A stretch of 64,000 bases of DNA from Daedaleopsis sinensis (GCA_033807695.1 CM066300.1:1612001-1676000), one strand, 5' to 3'. Positions 22,583 through 34,201 are shown, counted from the stretch's first letter. The notes: a model not told the origin generated them from the sequence alone. Numbers and translations are program-made.

Positions 22583-23852
22583 TTACTGCTTGACTGAGAT
22601 ATCAAGAGCCTTGCTGAAGAAGGTGACGAGGCGACAATAGAGGTCTTCATAGCTATTTGGAGGTCAGTACGTGCAGATCCACCCCAAATAGCTCAGATAC
22701 GCACTGCTTCTTGTTCTCGGGGTCATCGAGGTCGGCACGAGCTGCCGCAAATCCGTGGAACCTGGGGATCACATCATGAGCCAGTATGTCACAGGATGAT
22801 GGCCAAGCACCCACGTGTCGTATAGCTTGTAGTCGCTCTTGCTAGCAATTGGCTTCTTGGAAATGATTTCAAGGATTTGCTTTGACTGCCCGACCGCGAC
22901 ATTCCGTTAGCAGTCTCGTCTACTCGTTCACTGTGACCTACGAACCTCGTCCACGGGTTCATCTTTGCTTGGATATAAGCCCAAGGGGATGGTCAGGTCC
23001 GAGACGTCATCGTGGTTGAGCATACTGCAGTAAAATATGAGACGAGTGTACGCTGAATGCACTCGACAGATATGGACGCACGCTGGGTGAACAGACGCAG
23101 CCGCGCTGAAGGGCGTTGTCGCGTTGGAACCGGCAAGAATAGTGACCTTGCCGCCTATATGCGCAAACCGAGATGTCAGTATCCAGTGGCACTCGCAACT
23201 CGCGACGTGATAGTATACCCCAGCAATATCCGTAAATGCCAACTGTGGTGACGCCCTCATCCTTCAGAGCCTTGGCGACGTCGAGAGCCCTTTCGACGCT
23301 CTTCTGGGGGTTGGCAGTGCCGCCGAAGAACTCCTGCAGCTTCGCCTTTTCCGCGTCCGTCTGGGGCGGGAACTTGTCCACCGGCCACGGCCCCTCCGGC
23401 TCAAAGAAGTCGGGCATGAGAATCTGCACGCCCAGATTCTGGGCGAGGATGTCTGCGCCTTGCTGGGTCTGCGGCTTGAAGCTGGTCGGTCGCGCAGTGA
23501 GCATCCCCGGACTCTTGTATGTGCTGACCAGACTCACCCGAAGATGTCGTAGACGCATACAAGTGCAACTTTTCCTGGCTTCTCTGGGCCTGCTACGTAC
23601 ACCTGTGTATGTCAGTTAGCCGCGTTTGTTCAACCACCACTAATCACGAAAGCTGACCTTGTTGAAGCCTGCATAGGCCTTGAACGAGCCCTTGGGGGTG
23701 TAGTCGGACTTGACTGGGGGGATGCTGCAGCAGGCAGTGTTGGAGTTGTGCACCGTCGACATTCTCGCAGCTCGAAGGGTTGGGTAGAGATGGTGGGTGA
23801 TCGCACGCAACCGTGTAAACATCGATGACGTCGTGCGTCCTGCCCTGCCCAT
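22583..23852 (-). CDS. Dienelactone hydrolase-family protein (AIM2-like)
   Basis: Alpha/beta hydrolase of the dienelactone hydrolase family. The spliced protein reads ACCSIPPVKSDYTPKGSFKA, YVAGPEKPGKVALVCVYDIF, GADILAQNLGVQILMPDFFE and VTTVGIYGYCWGGKVTILAG. The nucleophile is the Cys in GYCWGG, with a candidate Asp in YPSKDEPVDEV and His in FHGFAAARADLDDPENKK. It ends FFSKALDISVKQ. About six introns. Three possible starts exist: 23852, 23822 and 23762. The extra N-terminus (MGRAGRTTSSMFTRLRAITH...) has seven Arg and no acidic residue, like a mitochondrial presequence. Family members hydrolyse dienelactones or are uncharacterised; substrate unknown here. Confidence 0.85.
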
Positions 23853-23858
23853 CTTATA
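23853..23858 (-). promoter_or_regulatory. Proximal TATA element of the hydrolase gene
   Basis: CATATAAGATGG on the minus strand ends almost on the first ATG (23852). A start of transcription about 30 bp downstream would skip that ATG and leave 23762 as the first good start. Confidence 0.35.
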
Positions 23859-23910
23859 TGGTCCTGCTATTTCCGGACGCGCTTCTCATGATGGCCCGGC
23901 AATTGCCGGC

Positions 23911-23920
23911 TCTTATAAAT
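23911..23920 (-). promoter_or_regulatory. Distal TATA element of the hydrolase gene
   Basis: ATTTATAAGA on the minus strand about 60 bp before the first ATG; transcription from it would include the long N-terminus. Confidence 0.35.
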
Positions 23921-24360
23921 TCCGACGCGCGCCGTGGAATTTTCTCATCTCGACCCTCACCACGGCTGGGTGCTTTGCTTCGCCTCGCAACTCTCCGTCT
24001 TGTCTTGCTACAGGTGGCCTGGGGTACCCGTGGTCAAGAGGGCAGATCACACTGCACCGAGTTCAATTAAGCCGGAGCGCTTTCTAGTCTGTTCTGCGAC
24101 TCGTCGCGAGCGGTGGGGGAAGTGCTTGACTATGTAGCTCGCACATTCATTCAATGCATCCGTCTCTTCCTCACTTTCTCGATGCTGGTCTTCTGGAACT
24201 GCTTTGTGATGGCAAACGACCAGTAGTCGGAGCACGAGGGGCAACTACGTGTTGATGATGGTATATGGATTACAGAGATTTTGGTATGTTCCATTACTTT
24301 TCTGTATCGTAAGACTGTATTACAGAGTCCGAACTTTGATTGATTAGCTGTGAGTCTCTC
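23921..24360. other. Intergenic region
   Basis: No gene seen between the hydrolase promoter and the 3' end of the first DUF7702 gene. Confidence 0.5.
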
Positions 24361-25415
24361 TTATGCTGTCGATACCGTCGTCCGTTCAAACTGGAGAACA
24401 TCCTCGCTGCTCCAGTTTTTCTCGCTCTTCGTGTACGGTAACGGTATCACTTCGTTCTTCACAGGTACAAGCGCCCCTGCTGCGAGGAAGATAATGACCG
24501 CAACATACTCGGTCAACACCGACATGACAAGATATATCCCCCACTCCGACGAGGACCCGCTGAACTTTCCTAGGCCCGAGTTGCTCTGGGGGAGCGTAAC
24601 ATGATGCCCGTCTCGGATGGCTGTGGTTACAGGTGCCCACGTGGCGAGTGCCGCGTACAGCACCCGCACGAGGATGAACGGGATGGTCGCTGTGATGGCG
24701 ATGAGCAACTATCCTGGAGGTCAGCTCGTGTCCACTATTGCATGTACGCGCGCGACTCACCCTCCGCCGGTAATGCAGGATGCGTCTCCAGTTCGCCCAG
24801 CACAGGCATGCAGACACCAGCATGAACGAGAACACGATCAAGAACAGGATGATGCCCACTCGCCGGAGCTTGATGGAGTCGTCCAGCTCGCCTTCTGTCG
24901 TCGCAATCGCGGTCTTCACAGCTCCCGCGATAGCCAGGGCGACCGCTGTGATAGTCACGATCGCGATGACGAGGACGCCTTTGGAGAACCATAGTGTCTT
25001 GTCAATCGCGTGTTGTGTGCTGGTGGGTGTCTTCGGTCAGCGTGCTTTCATCCACGACGATGCGCATCGACAACTCACACTGTGCGCAGGAATCCGATCG
25101 TCGCTAATAGCAGAGGGCCCTGTCCCGCCCCCTCCGCGACCGCGAAGAGGGTTCGCTCCGCGACGTTCGTCGGGTCGTTCTCAGATAGTAGATGTGTTAT
25201 CCCCCCGATGGTCCGCACTGGCGCAATTGCTCGATGTCATCCTCTTGACCGCGCCATACAGAACGAACGTACTCACAAATGGACATGACTGTTAGACCGC
25301 TCCACCCCATCCTCCTGTCCGGGTCTCGTATGGCGAGAAAGGGCCCGATGCATATGAATGGGCCGTACGTCGCGATCTGGACCGCAGCGATGATTCCTCG
25401 CTGGTCAAGACCCAT
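24361..25415 (-). CDS. DUF7702-type multi-span membrane protein, copy 1
   Basis: Fungal membrane protein with about seven helices and unknown function. Starts MGLDQRGIIAAVQIATYGPF at 25415. Spliced segments read TIGGITHLLSENDPTNVAER, LLLATIGFL, LVIAIVTITAVALAIAGAVK, DSIKLRRVGIILFLIVFSFM, ITATIPFILVRVLYAALATW and WGIYLVMSVLTEYVAVIIFL. These match the DUF7702 pattern (short N-terminal helix block, LRRVGxILF, an LPFxxVRxxY segment and a late M/TE helix). Four or five introns. It is the most diverged member of the local array and lies outside the 2.6-kb repeat units, so it probably predates them. The cytosolic tail is polar. Confidence 0.75.
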
Positions 25416-26007
25416 ATGTGTCGGTGGCGGTAACGTTCAGGAAGGTGAATTTTTGCGCGACGAGAGGGGGAAAACTGAGTACTAGTTGTGAGGTGCATCC
25501 GATGTCCAGCATGCATGTTACTATTATATACCGACACAACCTCGCACAGAGGAGCTGTCTGGTCAGCCGCTAGGCCGCTGTCCCGCAGGCAGCCTCAAAT
25601 ATGTATGCGTAAGTAGGCTTTGCTCCAGTCTGGCTCTGTCCGTTTACGTCGGGTGCGGGATGCGTCGTGCGAGCGTCGAGGAGTTTACTCCTCATTAATG
25701 CGTACTCAGCCAAACCGGGGCCCCCGTGTCTTGAATCTGGAGCAGCGAGCTGCCCATGCAACAGCAAGTTGTTCAATGAAGGACGTACGCATTAGCGTTG
25801 GAGTTATGTAGTATGTGAATACCCTGTGATACCATCGGATCCGAGCCCGCAACTCCATCGACTCGGAACTTTGGGGTTTGCTGCGGTACTTCACTAGCGT
25901 ACAATCCTTTTGATAGTGAATGTGCAGTGTTTCAGGATAGCTTATATGCGGTAGGTGATTATAAAGTGATATGGTACATAGTCCGAGAAAAAGAAGCCCA
26001 CTGCCGA
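25416..26007. other. Spacer between DUF7702 copies 1 and 2
   Basis: No gene. From 25817 it belongs to tandem repeat unit 1 and corresponds to the 3' flank of DUF7702 copy 2. Confidence 0.6.
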
Positions 26008-27126
26008 CTACCTTGCATGGCGCGACCCGCCCTGCGCGTACGACCCCATAGCGTATCCATATCCATTGGACTCGCTGTCACGATCCGGATTCGAGGCCAG
26101 AGACATCTTCCCATAAGTCTCCGGCTGGTCCTTGCTGAGCGGCGTGACCATGCCCACCACGACGTAGATGAAGACGGTGATGTACTCCATGAGCACGGAC
26201 ATCGCGAGGTAGATGCCCCAGGCCGACGACGCCATGCTGAATTTCGCCAGCGCAGAGTTGTTGGGGGGCGCGGGGACTTGCTGGCCGTCGACGAACGTGT
26301 AGGGGTATGGCGCAACCGCGGAAAGCACGCTGTAGACGACGCGCACTGCCAGGAAAGGGAGCGTCGCGGTGATGCCCACGAGGAACTATGTGTGCAAACG
26401 GCAGTCGCGCAGCTCGTTAGCAGAGATACACTTGAAACGGGGACACGGCACGGACCCGGCGGCGGTACTTGAGGATATTGTGTGAATTCGACCAGCACAA
26501 GCACGCGAGGAGGACTATTCCTGCGTAGGCCACGGTGAAGAGGATGGCCCCTACCCGGCGGAGGAGGGTGGCGTTGTCGACGTCCGCCTGGGACTTGACG
26601 GACGAAAGGTGGACGCCGCCTATGATGCTGAGGATGAGAGCGACGAAGCCGACGAGGTGACTGGCCACCCGGATGCCGCGGGACATGACAGGGGTGGGGT
26701 CGATGGAGTGCTGAGATCTACAGTTGCGGACTCGTCGTCAATGCCCGGCAAATGGTGCTCGATAAATAGTAGATAACTTACACTATGCCTAGGAAACCTA
26801 GCGTGGCCAAGAGGAGCGGGGACAAACCAGAAAACTCCATGATGGAGTAAACGACTTGTTCTGTTCTATTTGTTGGGTTGTTCTCGGAAAGGATGTGGGT
26901 GATCCCGCCCACTACACGAACTGTTGCATAGCAGTTGCTCGTCGGTCTCTATGAAGCATCAGTAAAGTCTGGTAGATGGCATACCGATAGACAGTATAAA
27001 CAGGTAGAACCACCCCGCTTTTTGTGTGGTGAAGTGTCTGACGGCCAAAAATCCTCCCACGAAGACGATGGGCACATAGATGACTATCTCAACGATTGCG
27101 ATGATCCCGCGCGCGTCCAGACCCAT
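26008..27126 (-). CDS. DUF7702-type membrane protein, copy 2
   Basis: Starts MGLDARGIIAIVEIVIYVPI at 27126 and continues VFVGGFLAVRHF, a helix-loop-helix start. Further exons read VVGGITHILSENNPTNRTEQ, EFSGLSPLLLATLGFLG, LVGFVALILSIIGGVHLSSV, DNATLLRRVGAILFTVAYAG, ITATLPFLAVRVVYSVLSAV and YLAMSVLMEYITVFIYVVVG. The tail GYAMGSYAQGGSRHAR is Gly/Ser/Tyr-rich. All splice junctions keep the frame. Nearly identical to copy 3, so the two arose by the segmental duplication described separately. Likely an integral membrane protein; function unknown. Confidence 0.8.
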
Positions 27127-27519
27127 TATGCAGAACGAGGAAGAGTGAGTTATAAGTGGTGATGGCGAGAGATGTGAAAAGGAACTTGTGGAAGGTCAGC
27201 CACCCAACCTGCTCTTATGTGTTCCGCTAAGGCTACGGGTATGTTCGCGAGTGACGGTGCTGTGCGCATCCGCAGCTTGTTTCTGGTGAGAGCATTCGCA
27301 TTGAGGCGGGGCGGCTCCAGGATCGACGGACGGAAAGAGACAAGTTGAAGCTATGGCCCAGCATAACCGTGACATACCCGTCCTACTTCGGCGTCTGCTA
27401 ACATTCCCGGTTCAGCGTCTGATTGACTCTGGCCAATCATAGATCGCATCAGCCGCACCTCAGAATCGCCTCGATGTCAAGATTGGCCGCAGCCGCTACC
27501 CTCCGCAGCATATCTGCCA

Positions 27520-27930
27520 CCCGGGCACCGTATGTTCTGGCTTTGCGTAGCCTGGCATGTCCTTGCCCAACGGTGTCATAATACCCACGACCGCATACAT
27601 GAGAATGGCCATGTACTCCGGAACCACGGACCACGCCACATGGAGGCCCCGGCGGGGAGGAGAGGTTGAAATTTTCCCGAGGCCGCAGTAGTCGGGCGGC
27701 ACGGGAACCACCTTGCCGTCCTGGACCTCGAAGGGAGACGGTACGAAGGCAGAGAGCGCCCCGAAGGCGACCCGAACCGCGATAAACGGCAGTGTAGCGG
27801 CTAACGTTACGTCCTTGAGTAACTGCGTTGCGCACAAGGCGGAGCATGTTGGCGTCGTCGAGATCGCTTTGAGCTTTCGCATTCAATGCATTAGAGCCGC
27901 CTTCACGAGCGGGGAGCGACAGTGGTGGCA
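27520..27930 (-). pseudogene. DUF7702 relic in unit 1
   Basis: Minus-strand text LNAKAQSDLDDANMLRLV, then in another frame TLAATLPFIAVRVAFGALSA, VQDGKVVPVPPDYCGLGKIS and VPEYMAILMYAVVGIMTPLG. These match the middle and last exons of the intact copies. The first exons and the Cys-rich helix are missing and a frameshift separates the two blocks, so it is not expected to be functional. Confidence 0.75.
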
Positions 27931-28561
27931 TTGTCTGCGGGGCGTGTATCGCCATCGTTGACTCTTGAATGCCGGAGGCGGAGGAAACTGCTTCTTCAGA
28001 ACTGCAATGTAGCCCAACAAACAAATGGCTCCTTGATTGTCGACAACCGGTCGCACACGGCGGACCGTGAATTTCGGTCTTAAACGTCGCTCAGTTTGAG
28101 CTGAATGCACGCACTGGCACAGTGCACGGCAGTGTAGGAGACATATGTAGAGTCTATGCCACAGTTAACCGCAATGTTGAATCATCAGGGGAGAAACAGG
28201 TGCTGATTATACTCTGTGTAGTGGTCAGTTAGCGGCGGGAAGGTACCTTAGCAGGGTGATTATGATTCAGAAGATGAACCGCGGATGATAGGTAACTTAG
28301 CTTCCAGTATTGATAGCGTAGAATTTTGATTTTGTTCCAGTCTGTATAGAAGGTTTGTTAAGAATACCCTGTGATACCATTGGATCCGAGCCCGTACCTC
28401 CATCGACTCGGAACTTTGGGGTTTGCTGCGGTACGTACAGTTCACTGCTAGTGTACAATCCTTTTGATTAATGAATGTACAGTGTTCCATGATAAACTAC
28501 ATGCGGTGGGTGATTGTGAAGTGATATGGTACATAGTCCGAAAGAACAAGCCCAATGCCGA

Positions 28562-29681
28562 CTAGTACCTTGCATGGCGCGACCCGCCCTGCGCGTACGA
28601 CCCCGTATCGTATCCATATCCATTGGACTCGCTGTCACGATCCGGATTCGAGGCCAGAGACATCTTCCCATGAGTCTCCGGCTGGTCCTTGCTGAGCGGC
28701 GTGACCATGCCCACCACGACGTAGATGACGACGGTGATGTACTCCATGAGCACGGACATGGCGAGGTAGATGCCCCAGGCCGATGACGTCAGGCTGAATT
28801 TGGCCAGGGCAGAGTTGGTGGGGGGCACGGGGACTTGCTGGCCGTTGACGAACGTGTAGGGGTACGGCGCAACTGCGGAAAGCACGCTGTAGATGACGCG
28901 CACTGCCAGGAAAGGGAGCGTCGCGGTGATGCCCACGAGGAGCTATGTGTGCGAACGGCAATCGCGCAGCTCGTCAGCAGAGATACACTTGAAATGGGCA
29001 CACGGCACGCACCTGGCGGCGGTACTTGAGGATGATGTGTGAATTCGACCAGCAGAAGCACGTGAGGAGGACTACTCCTGCGTAGAAGACGGCGAAGAGG
29101 CTGGCCCCTACTCGGCGGAGGACGGTGGCGTTGTCGACGTCCGCCTGGGACTTGACGGTCGATATTTTGACGCCGCCTACGATGCTGAGGATGAGAGCGA
29201 CAATGCCGACGAGACTGACCATCCGGATGCCGCGGGTCATTGCAGGGGTGTGGTCGATGGAGTGCTGAGATCTATAGTTGCGGACTCGTCGTCAATGCCC
29301 GGCGAAATGGTGCTCGACAAGTAGTAGATAACTTACACTGTGCCCAGGAAACCTAGCGTGGCCAAGAGGAGCGGGGACAAACCAGAAAACTCCATGATGG
29401 AATAGATGACTCGTTCTGTTCTATTTGTTGGGTTGTTCTCGGAAAGGATGTGGGTGATCCCGCCCACTATACGAACTGTTGCATAGCACTCGCTCGTCAG
29501 TCTCTAGGAAGCATCAGTGAAGTCTGGTAGATGGCATACCGATAGCCAGTATAAACAGGAAGATCCACCCCGCTTTTCGTGTGAAGCCGTGTCTGAGGGC
29601 CAGAAATCCTCCCACAAAGAGGATGGGCGCATATATGACTATCTCAACGATTGCGATGATCCCGCGCGCGTCCAGACCCAT
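28562..29681 (-). CDS. DUF7702-type membrane protein, copy 3
   Basis: Near twin of copy 2. Starts MGLDARGIIAIVEIVIYAPI at 29681. Exons include LVGIVALILSIVGGVKISTV, DNATVLRRVGASLFAVFYAG, ITATLPFLAVRVIYSVLSAV and YLAMSVLMEYITVVIYVVVG, ending GYDTGSYAQGGSRHARY. Compared with copy 2, the N-terminal exon has AVRH..T changed to ALRH..T and the third helix differs at several residues. No disabling change seen, so both copies may be expressed. Same uncertainty about function. Confidence 0.8.
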
Positions 29682-29854
29682 TATGCAGAACGAGGAAGAG
29701 TGAGTTATAAGTGGTGACGGCGAGAGATGTGAAAAGGAACTTGTGGAAGGTCAGCCACCCAACCTGCTCTTATGTGTTCCGCCATTACGGGTATGCTGGT
29801 GAGTGACGGTGCTGTGTGCGTCCGCAGCTTGTTTCAGGGGAGAGGCGTTCGCAT

Positions 29855-30201
29855 TAGACACCTTTGGCAGCCCGGCCCCAACATTTGATTAGAGCGTGAC
29901 AGGCGAACCCAAGTGTGACTAGTGAGCGCCTACTGCGTGAAAATAGATCCAGGTCGTGTCTCGGACAATGTCAGAGTATCAGCACCAAAAGCCTCACTGT
30001 CATAAGGCTATGCGTACTGTGGTATATGGACAGGTAGTTGGAAGTCCAGTCGCGACTTTGTGGCGAGTTATGAGCGTCGAGGTCTGCGTAGGTTGAGCTG
30101 AGATGCCTGAGTGACGCCTAGGCGCCCGCAGATGTCACCTGGAGCGTCACATCAAATGGTCGCCCCAACGCTCCATGATGGGCGACTTGGAAAGGTGTCT
30201 A
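29855..30201. mobile_element. Foldback/MITE-like insertion in unit 2
   Basis: 347 bp bounded by inverted ends TAGACACCTTT and AAAGGTGTCTA, with further inverted similarity inside (CCAACATTTGAT against ATCAAATGGTCG). Unit 1 has the uninterrupted site TTCGCATTGAGG at about 27298, so this is an insertion into unit 2. No coding capacity. Target-site duplication is 1-2 bp (T or TA) and not certain; superfamily unassigned. Confidence 0.7.
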
Positions 30202-30639
30202 TTGAGGAATATTGAGGTACGGGTGGGGCGGCTCCAGGATCGACGTCGACGACGATGGAGGCGATGGAGCATAACCTCAGCGTCCTACTTTCAATTATTC
30301 CCCCTCCTCGGCGTCTGCTAACATTCCCGCTTCAGCGTCTAATTGACTCCTGCCAATCATAGAGCTGCTTTGAGCACCCGTGCTGGCTTCCAAAAATAGA
30401 CTCACCCAGAAATTCCGACCCCGGGCCACAGCTTTGTAGCTTCGAGCGACTCGATATGCGGCGCAGCGCGAGCTGGAAATAGAGTCAATGTAGCTGAACA
30501 GGCTCCCACCAAGCTCAACACGATCATTTACTCGACGCAGTCATAGAATCGCCTCGATGTCAAGAATGGTCGCAGCATACCCTCCGCAACATATCCGCCA
30601 CCCATCGACTGTCTCGGATCCGGAGAATCGGGCACCGTA

Positions 30640-31073
30640 TGTTCTGCCTTCGCGTAGCCTGGCATGTCCTTGCCCAACGACAGTGGTGTCCTAATACCCA
30701 CGACCGCACAGATGAGGATGGCCATGTACTCCGGAACCTCGACGGGAGACGGTGACAAGGCAGAGAGCGCCCCGAAGGCGACGCGAACCGCAATAAATGG
30801 CATTGTAGTGGTTACGCCCTGGAGTAGCTGCGTTGCGCACAAAGCCTTAGCCTGCCGTTCATCTGGGGCCGAGCTGGATTGCACACATACCTGGCGCCGA
30901 TGCCTCACTGTCAGGATGCGGTTGGGTTGGCGTGCGACCAATAGTGGAGCGTCATGAGAGCCCATCCAACGTAAAGGACGACGTATGGCGGGCTCCCTGG
31001 CGTCGTCGAGATCGCTTTGAAATTTCGCATTCGATGCATCAGAGCCGGCGCCTTCACAGGCGGGGAGCGACAA
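30640..31073 (-). pseudogene. DUF7702 relic in unit 2
   Basis: Counterpart of the 27520-27930 relic. It keeps SNAKFQSDLDDA, VTTTMPFIAVRVAFGALSAL and VPEYMAILICAVVGIRTPLS but has lost about 35 codons between them (the QDGKVVPVPP...AWSV part of unit 1) and carries an insertion after SDLDDA. Non-functional. Confidence 0.75.
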
Positions 31074-31632
31074 TGGGACAAACGAATGGCCCCTTGATTG
31101 TTGACAACCGGTCGCACACGGCGGACCGTGAATTTCGGTCTTGCACGTCGCTCAAGTTTGAGCTGAATGCACGCACTGGCACAGTGGTAGTGTAGGAGAC
31201 ATATGCTATGCAGTCAACCGTAATGTTGAATCATCACGGGAGAAACAGGTGCTGAATGTACTCTGTGTAGTGGTTAGTTAGCGGTGGGAAGGTTAGCAGG
31301 GTGACCGTTATGATTCAGAAGATGAGCCGCGGATGATAGGTAACTTACCATGACCTCCCTTGCTGACAGGCTTCCACTATTGATAGCGGAGAATTTTTTT
31401 CTAGTCTGTATAGAATGTTTTGGTAAGCTAGACGGGTTCGGTGCTGTAACATCAGGTAGCTAGTAGACTCTAGTAGACCAGAAGGAGGGACGCGTCCGGG
31501 GTCAAATTGAACTGCATTCCAGCGCGTCTAAAATAGGCTCCACGTGAAAGCGTCTAACCCACTATGGTGAGCGCCTACAGGCAAGCCGAAACTTTCATAC
31601 TGACTGTGACTAGACCGTGACGGAGGAGCAAG

Positions 31633-33547
31633 ATGCGTCTTCCACGCCGCGTTCCTTGGGAGAGCCTCGGAGAACTCGAACAAGTATGCGCGTGGATATT
31701 CACAGATGACAATGACCTAGACGCAAAACAACGCGCGGTTCACCGGGTATGTCGCCTCCTTAGCTTCCGAAAACCTCTATCATCTAACCTTGTCCCTGTT
31801 CTGCAAGTTAGCTGCATGGAAGGCGTCCGTCCCCATTCCACACGCTCTCGAGTCTACGCATGCCATTCTGAGTGTGATACTGCAAGACGGGGCTGCCGCG
31901 TCATCCTCGTCCTATCTCTCCCTCCGAATGAGCTATGCGTCCTCGATTATCCGGCTTGTGAACGGCCTCGTCGACCCGCTCCAGCTCGGGGCGTATGCTC
32001 GCTCCATCCACAGCATCGCACAACAGCTCGGGCTCCCGGCTTGGCTCGTCGAGCTCCGCCATGCCGCCACGCACGAAGACCTCCCAAGCCTCGAGGTACT
32101 TCGAGATGCGGCACGAGAAGTACGTAGCGATGCACTCTCGTCAACTGTTTTAGTATCGAGCATATGTTCGCTAGGCTATGGGATGGCTCCTGCACAACTA
32201 CTTCCTGCCCACGCTCAACCCGAGTGCGCCGTCGTCGGCTCCCTCATCCCCGCTCCGGCCGCTCTCGCCGCTCCTGAAAGTGTACAAGACACTCATGAAG
32301 GCGACTACGCGCGACGCGACGCTGCACGTCCAGTATCGCTCGGAGATCACGAAAGCCCTCAGGGACGTCGAGCGCTGGATCTCCGAAGCGAAAGTCGCCG
32401 CTGCCTCCACGACGGGCGGTGGCGTCGGGTGGGATGACGGCGCGGGCGACGACAGTGCGGACGACGAGGAGGATTCCCGGGAGAAGTGGGCCCTCGACCG
32501 GCTCGCGGAGGTGCTCCTCGAGAAGGGCATGCTCGTACCCCTCTCTAAGAAGTTCGTACTCACTGCTTTCCTGGCACTCACCCGTCCCTCACTGACCCCG
32601 CCTCTCTCCGCGCGCAGGAAGAGGATAGCGACAGCCCCGGAACAGTCGTCGCTCGCTCTCCCGCGCTCGTCCATCGCCATATGGTCCCCACTCCTCGCCC
32701 ACCTCCAGACGCTCCACCCAGCGCTCCCCCTGCACCTCGTCGCGGCGATTACTGCGCACCTCGCCCGCCCCCCGGCCTCCCCGGCAGCGCGCAACACTGA
32801 CTTCGGCGCGGAGACCGTGCTGCTCGAGCAGGGCGCGGACTCGCCGAAGGCGGACCCCACGTACGACCTCTGCCTCGCGAGCTGGGCAAAGTGGCTCGCG
32901 GACAACTGTGCTCCGAGCGCTGGGGTGAGCGCAGAGGAGGCGACGGAGCTCAGGGAGAGCATCGTCGTCCGCATCATCTCCGCGCTCGGCCCTGAGTGCG
33001 CGCGTCCCGGCGCGTCCAAAGCGTGAGTCCCGTGCAGTCCAGTCGCGTCGCGTCGCGATGTCGGTTGCGTGTGAGCTCACCGTCTCGACCCTCCATCCAG
33101 AACGGACGCGCTGCTGCAAGCCGTCACCGCCGGACGACCGCAGCTCGCCGCGGCGCTCTCCATCCTCACGCAGGGGTCCGCGCAGCCCCTCTCACCGGTT
33201 AGTCTCTCGTCCGCCCCTGCTCGTTTTGTCCCTACGGTAGAGACGGCGCACTGCTAACGCTCCGCTTGTGCCCTCGCCTCTGACTGCAGCACTGGGACGA
33301 CACCGTCGTCGGCGTGATGGACACACGCTTGAACACGCTCCTCGCCCTCCAAAATGCCGCGGCCACTGCCACTACCACTGTTACGGCGACCGATGACACC
33401 GGCTCTGCTGATCTGCCACCGACATCGCCACCTCGCAACGAGAACCCCGCCCTCCCGCCCGGTTGGAGGAGGCTGAGCGAGCGAGACGGCTGGCGCCCTG
33501 CGCCGATCGGGGTGTACGTGGGCTGCAACAACTTGAACGCACCTTGA
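31633..33547 (+). CDS. LAS1: Las1 pre-rRNA endoribonuclease
   Basis: HEPN-domain nuclease that, with the Grc3 kinase, cuts ITS2 during 60S ribosome assembly in the nucleus. Exon 1 reads MRLPRRVPWESLGELEQVCA, then WIFTDDNDLDAKQRAVHR. The next exon resumes LAAWKASVPIPHALESTHAI with YASSIIRLVNGLVD. The HEPN signature follows: LGLPAWLVELRHAATHEDLP, which holds the R-x4-H catalytic motif (RHAATH). A helical region (YFLPTLNPSAPSS..., LLKVYKTLMKATTRD), an acidic insert (DDGAGDDSADDEED) and a variable C-terminal half end at stop 33545-33547. Four introns, each with clean GT-AG ends. The Pro/Thr/Ala-rich tail is poorly conserved in the family. Confidence 0.88.
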
Positions 33548-34201
33548 ACTTTCCGTTCTTAGAGCTTGTGGCGCGAAGCGTCGGAATGCTATCGATTATC
33601 ACGAACGCAGCGTACCGCGACGATGAGCATGCGGACATTATACGAGGCGTATGAACAGCATAGGATACAAAGGGCGAATATCTACCCCCGAGAGTCCATG
33701 TAAAGAGAAACTACAACGATGCGACCAGGCAAGGACACGGGGACGGGCGTGCAAGGATAAGGCGTGCAAACGAATGGGCGTTCAGAAAGTCCGGAATAAG
33801 GGAAGTCCGTGAATTACGAGGGGTTCCGGTTAAGCCTGTGGCTTGCATGTGAATGCGCGGAATGCGCAGATTCTACAGCGGAGAGACATGCGAGCATGCA
33901 TGGAAGCGGGCGTGAGCGTGAGCGTAGGTGTAATGGGAAAAGGAAGCTCGTGATACAAGGGCGAGCAGCGGCTCGGGAGCAAGTCAATCGGTGGCCGCTG
34001 AGAGAAGGAGAGAGATGACGATAGAGACAGACGAGATGCGCAAGTAAAACCCGACGAGACACCGAGGAGGTGCAGAAGAAAGGAAAATCGAAGGAAGGTG
34101 AAAGCCGAGACGATCGCCAGCTGCAGAGTGAGTGTACCGATATTTACGCGAAACCTACAGTACTATACCACACCACCGTCCACCACGCCCGCGCCGGCCG
34201 A
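33548..34201. other. Convergent 3' intergenic region
   Basis: Purine-rich 3' flank between LAS1 and the minus-strand membrane-protein gene. No gene seen. Confidence 0.5.

Larger units (their letters stand above)
25817..28371. repeat. Tandem segmental duplication, unit 1
   Basis: About 2.55 kb holding the 3' flank, DUF7702 copy 2, its promoter and a DUF7702 relic. It begins GAATACCCTGTGATACCAT, repeated at 28372, and ends with TCTGTATAGAAGGTTTG, repeated near 31409. Most of its length can be matched to unit 2 by eye with scattered substitutions. Confidence 0.85.
28372..31424. repeat. Tandem segmental duplication, unit 2
   Basis: Second copy of the 25817-28371 unit, about 3.05 kb. The extra 0.5 kb is mainly a 347-bp foldback insertion (29855-30201) and roughly 130 bp near 30370-30520 that unit 1 lacks. 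Order of contents is the same: 3' flank, DUF7702 gene, promoter, relic, tail. Confidence 0.85.

Noticed and set aside
32198..33019. 273-codon minus-strand open frame
   Set aside because: Antisense shadow of LAS1 caused by high G+C content.
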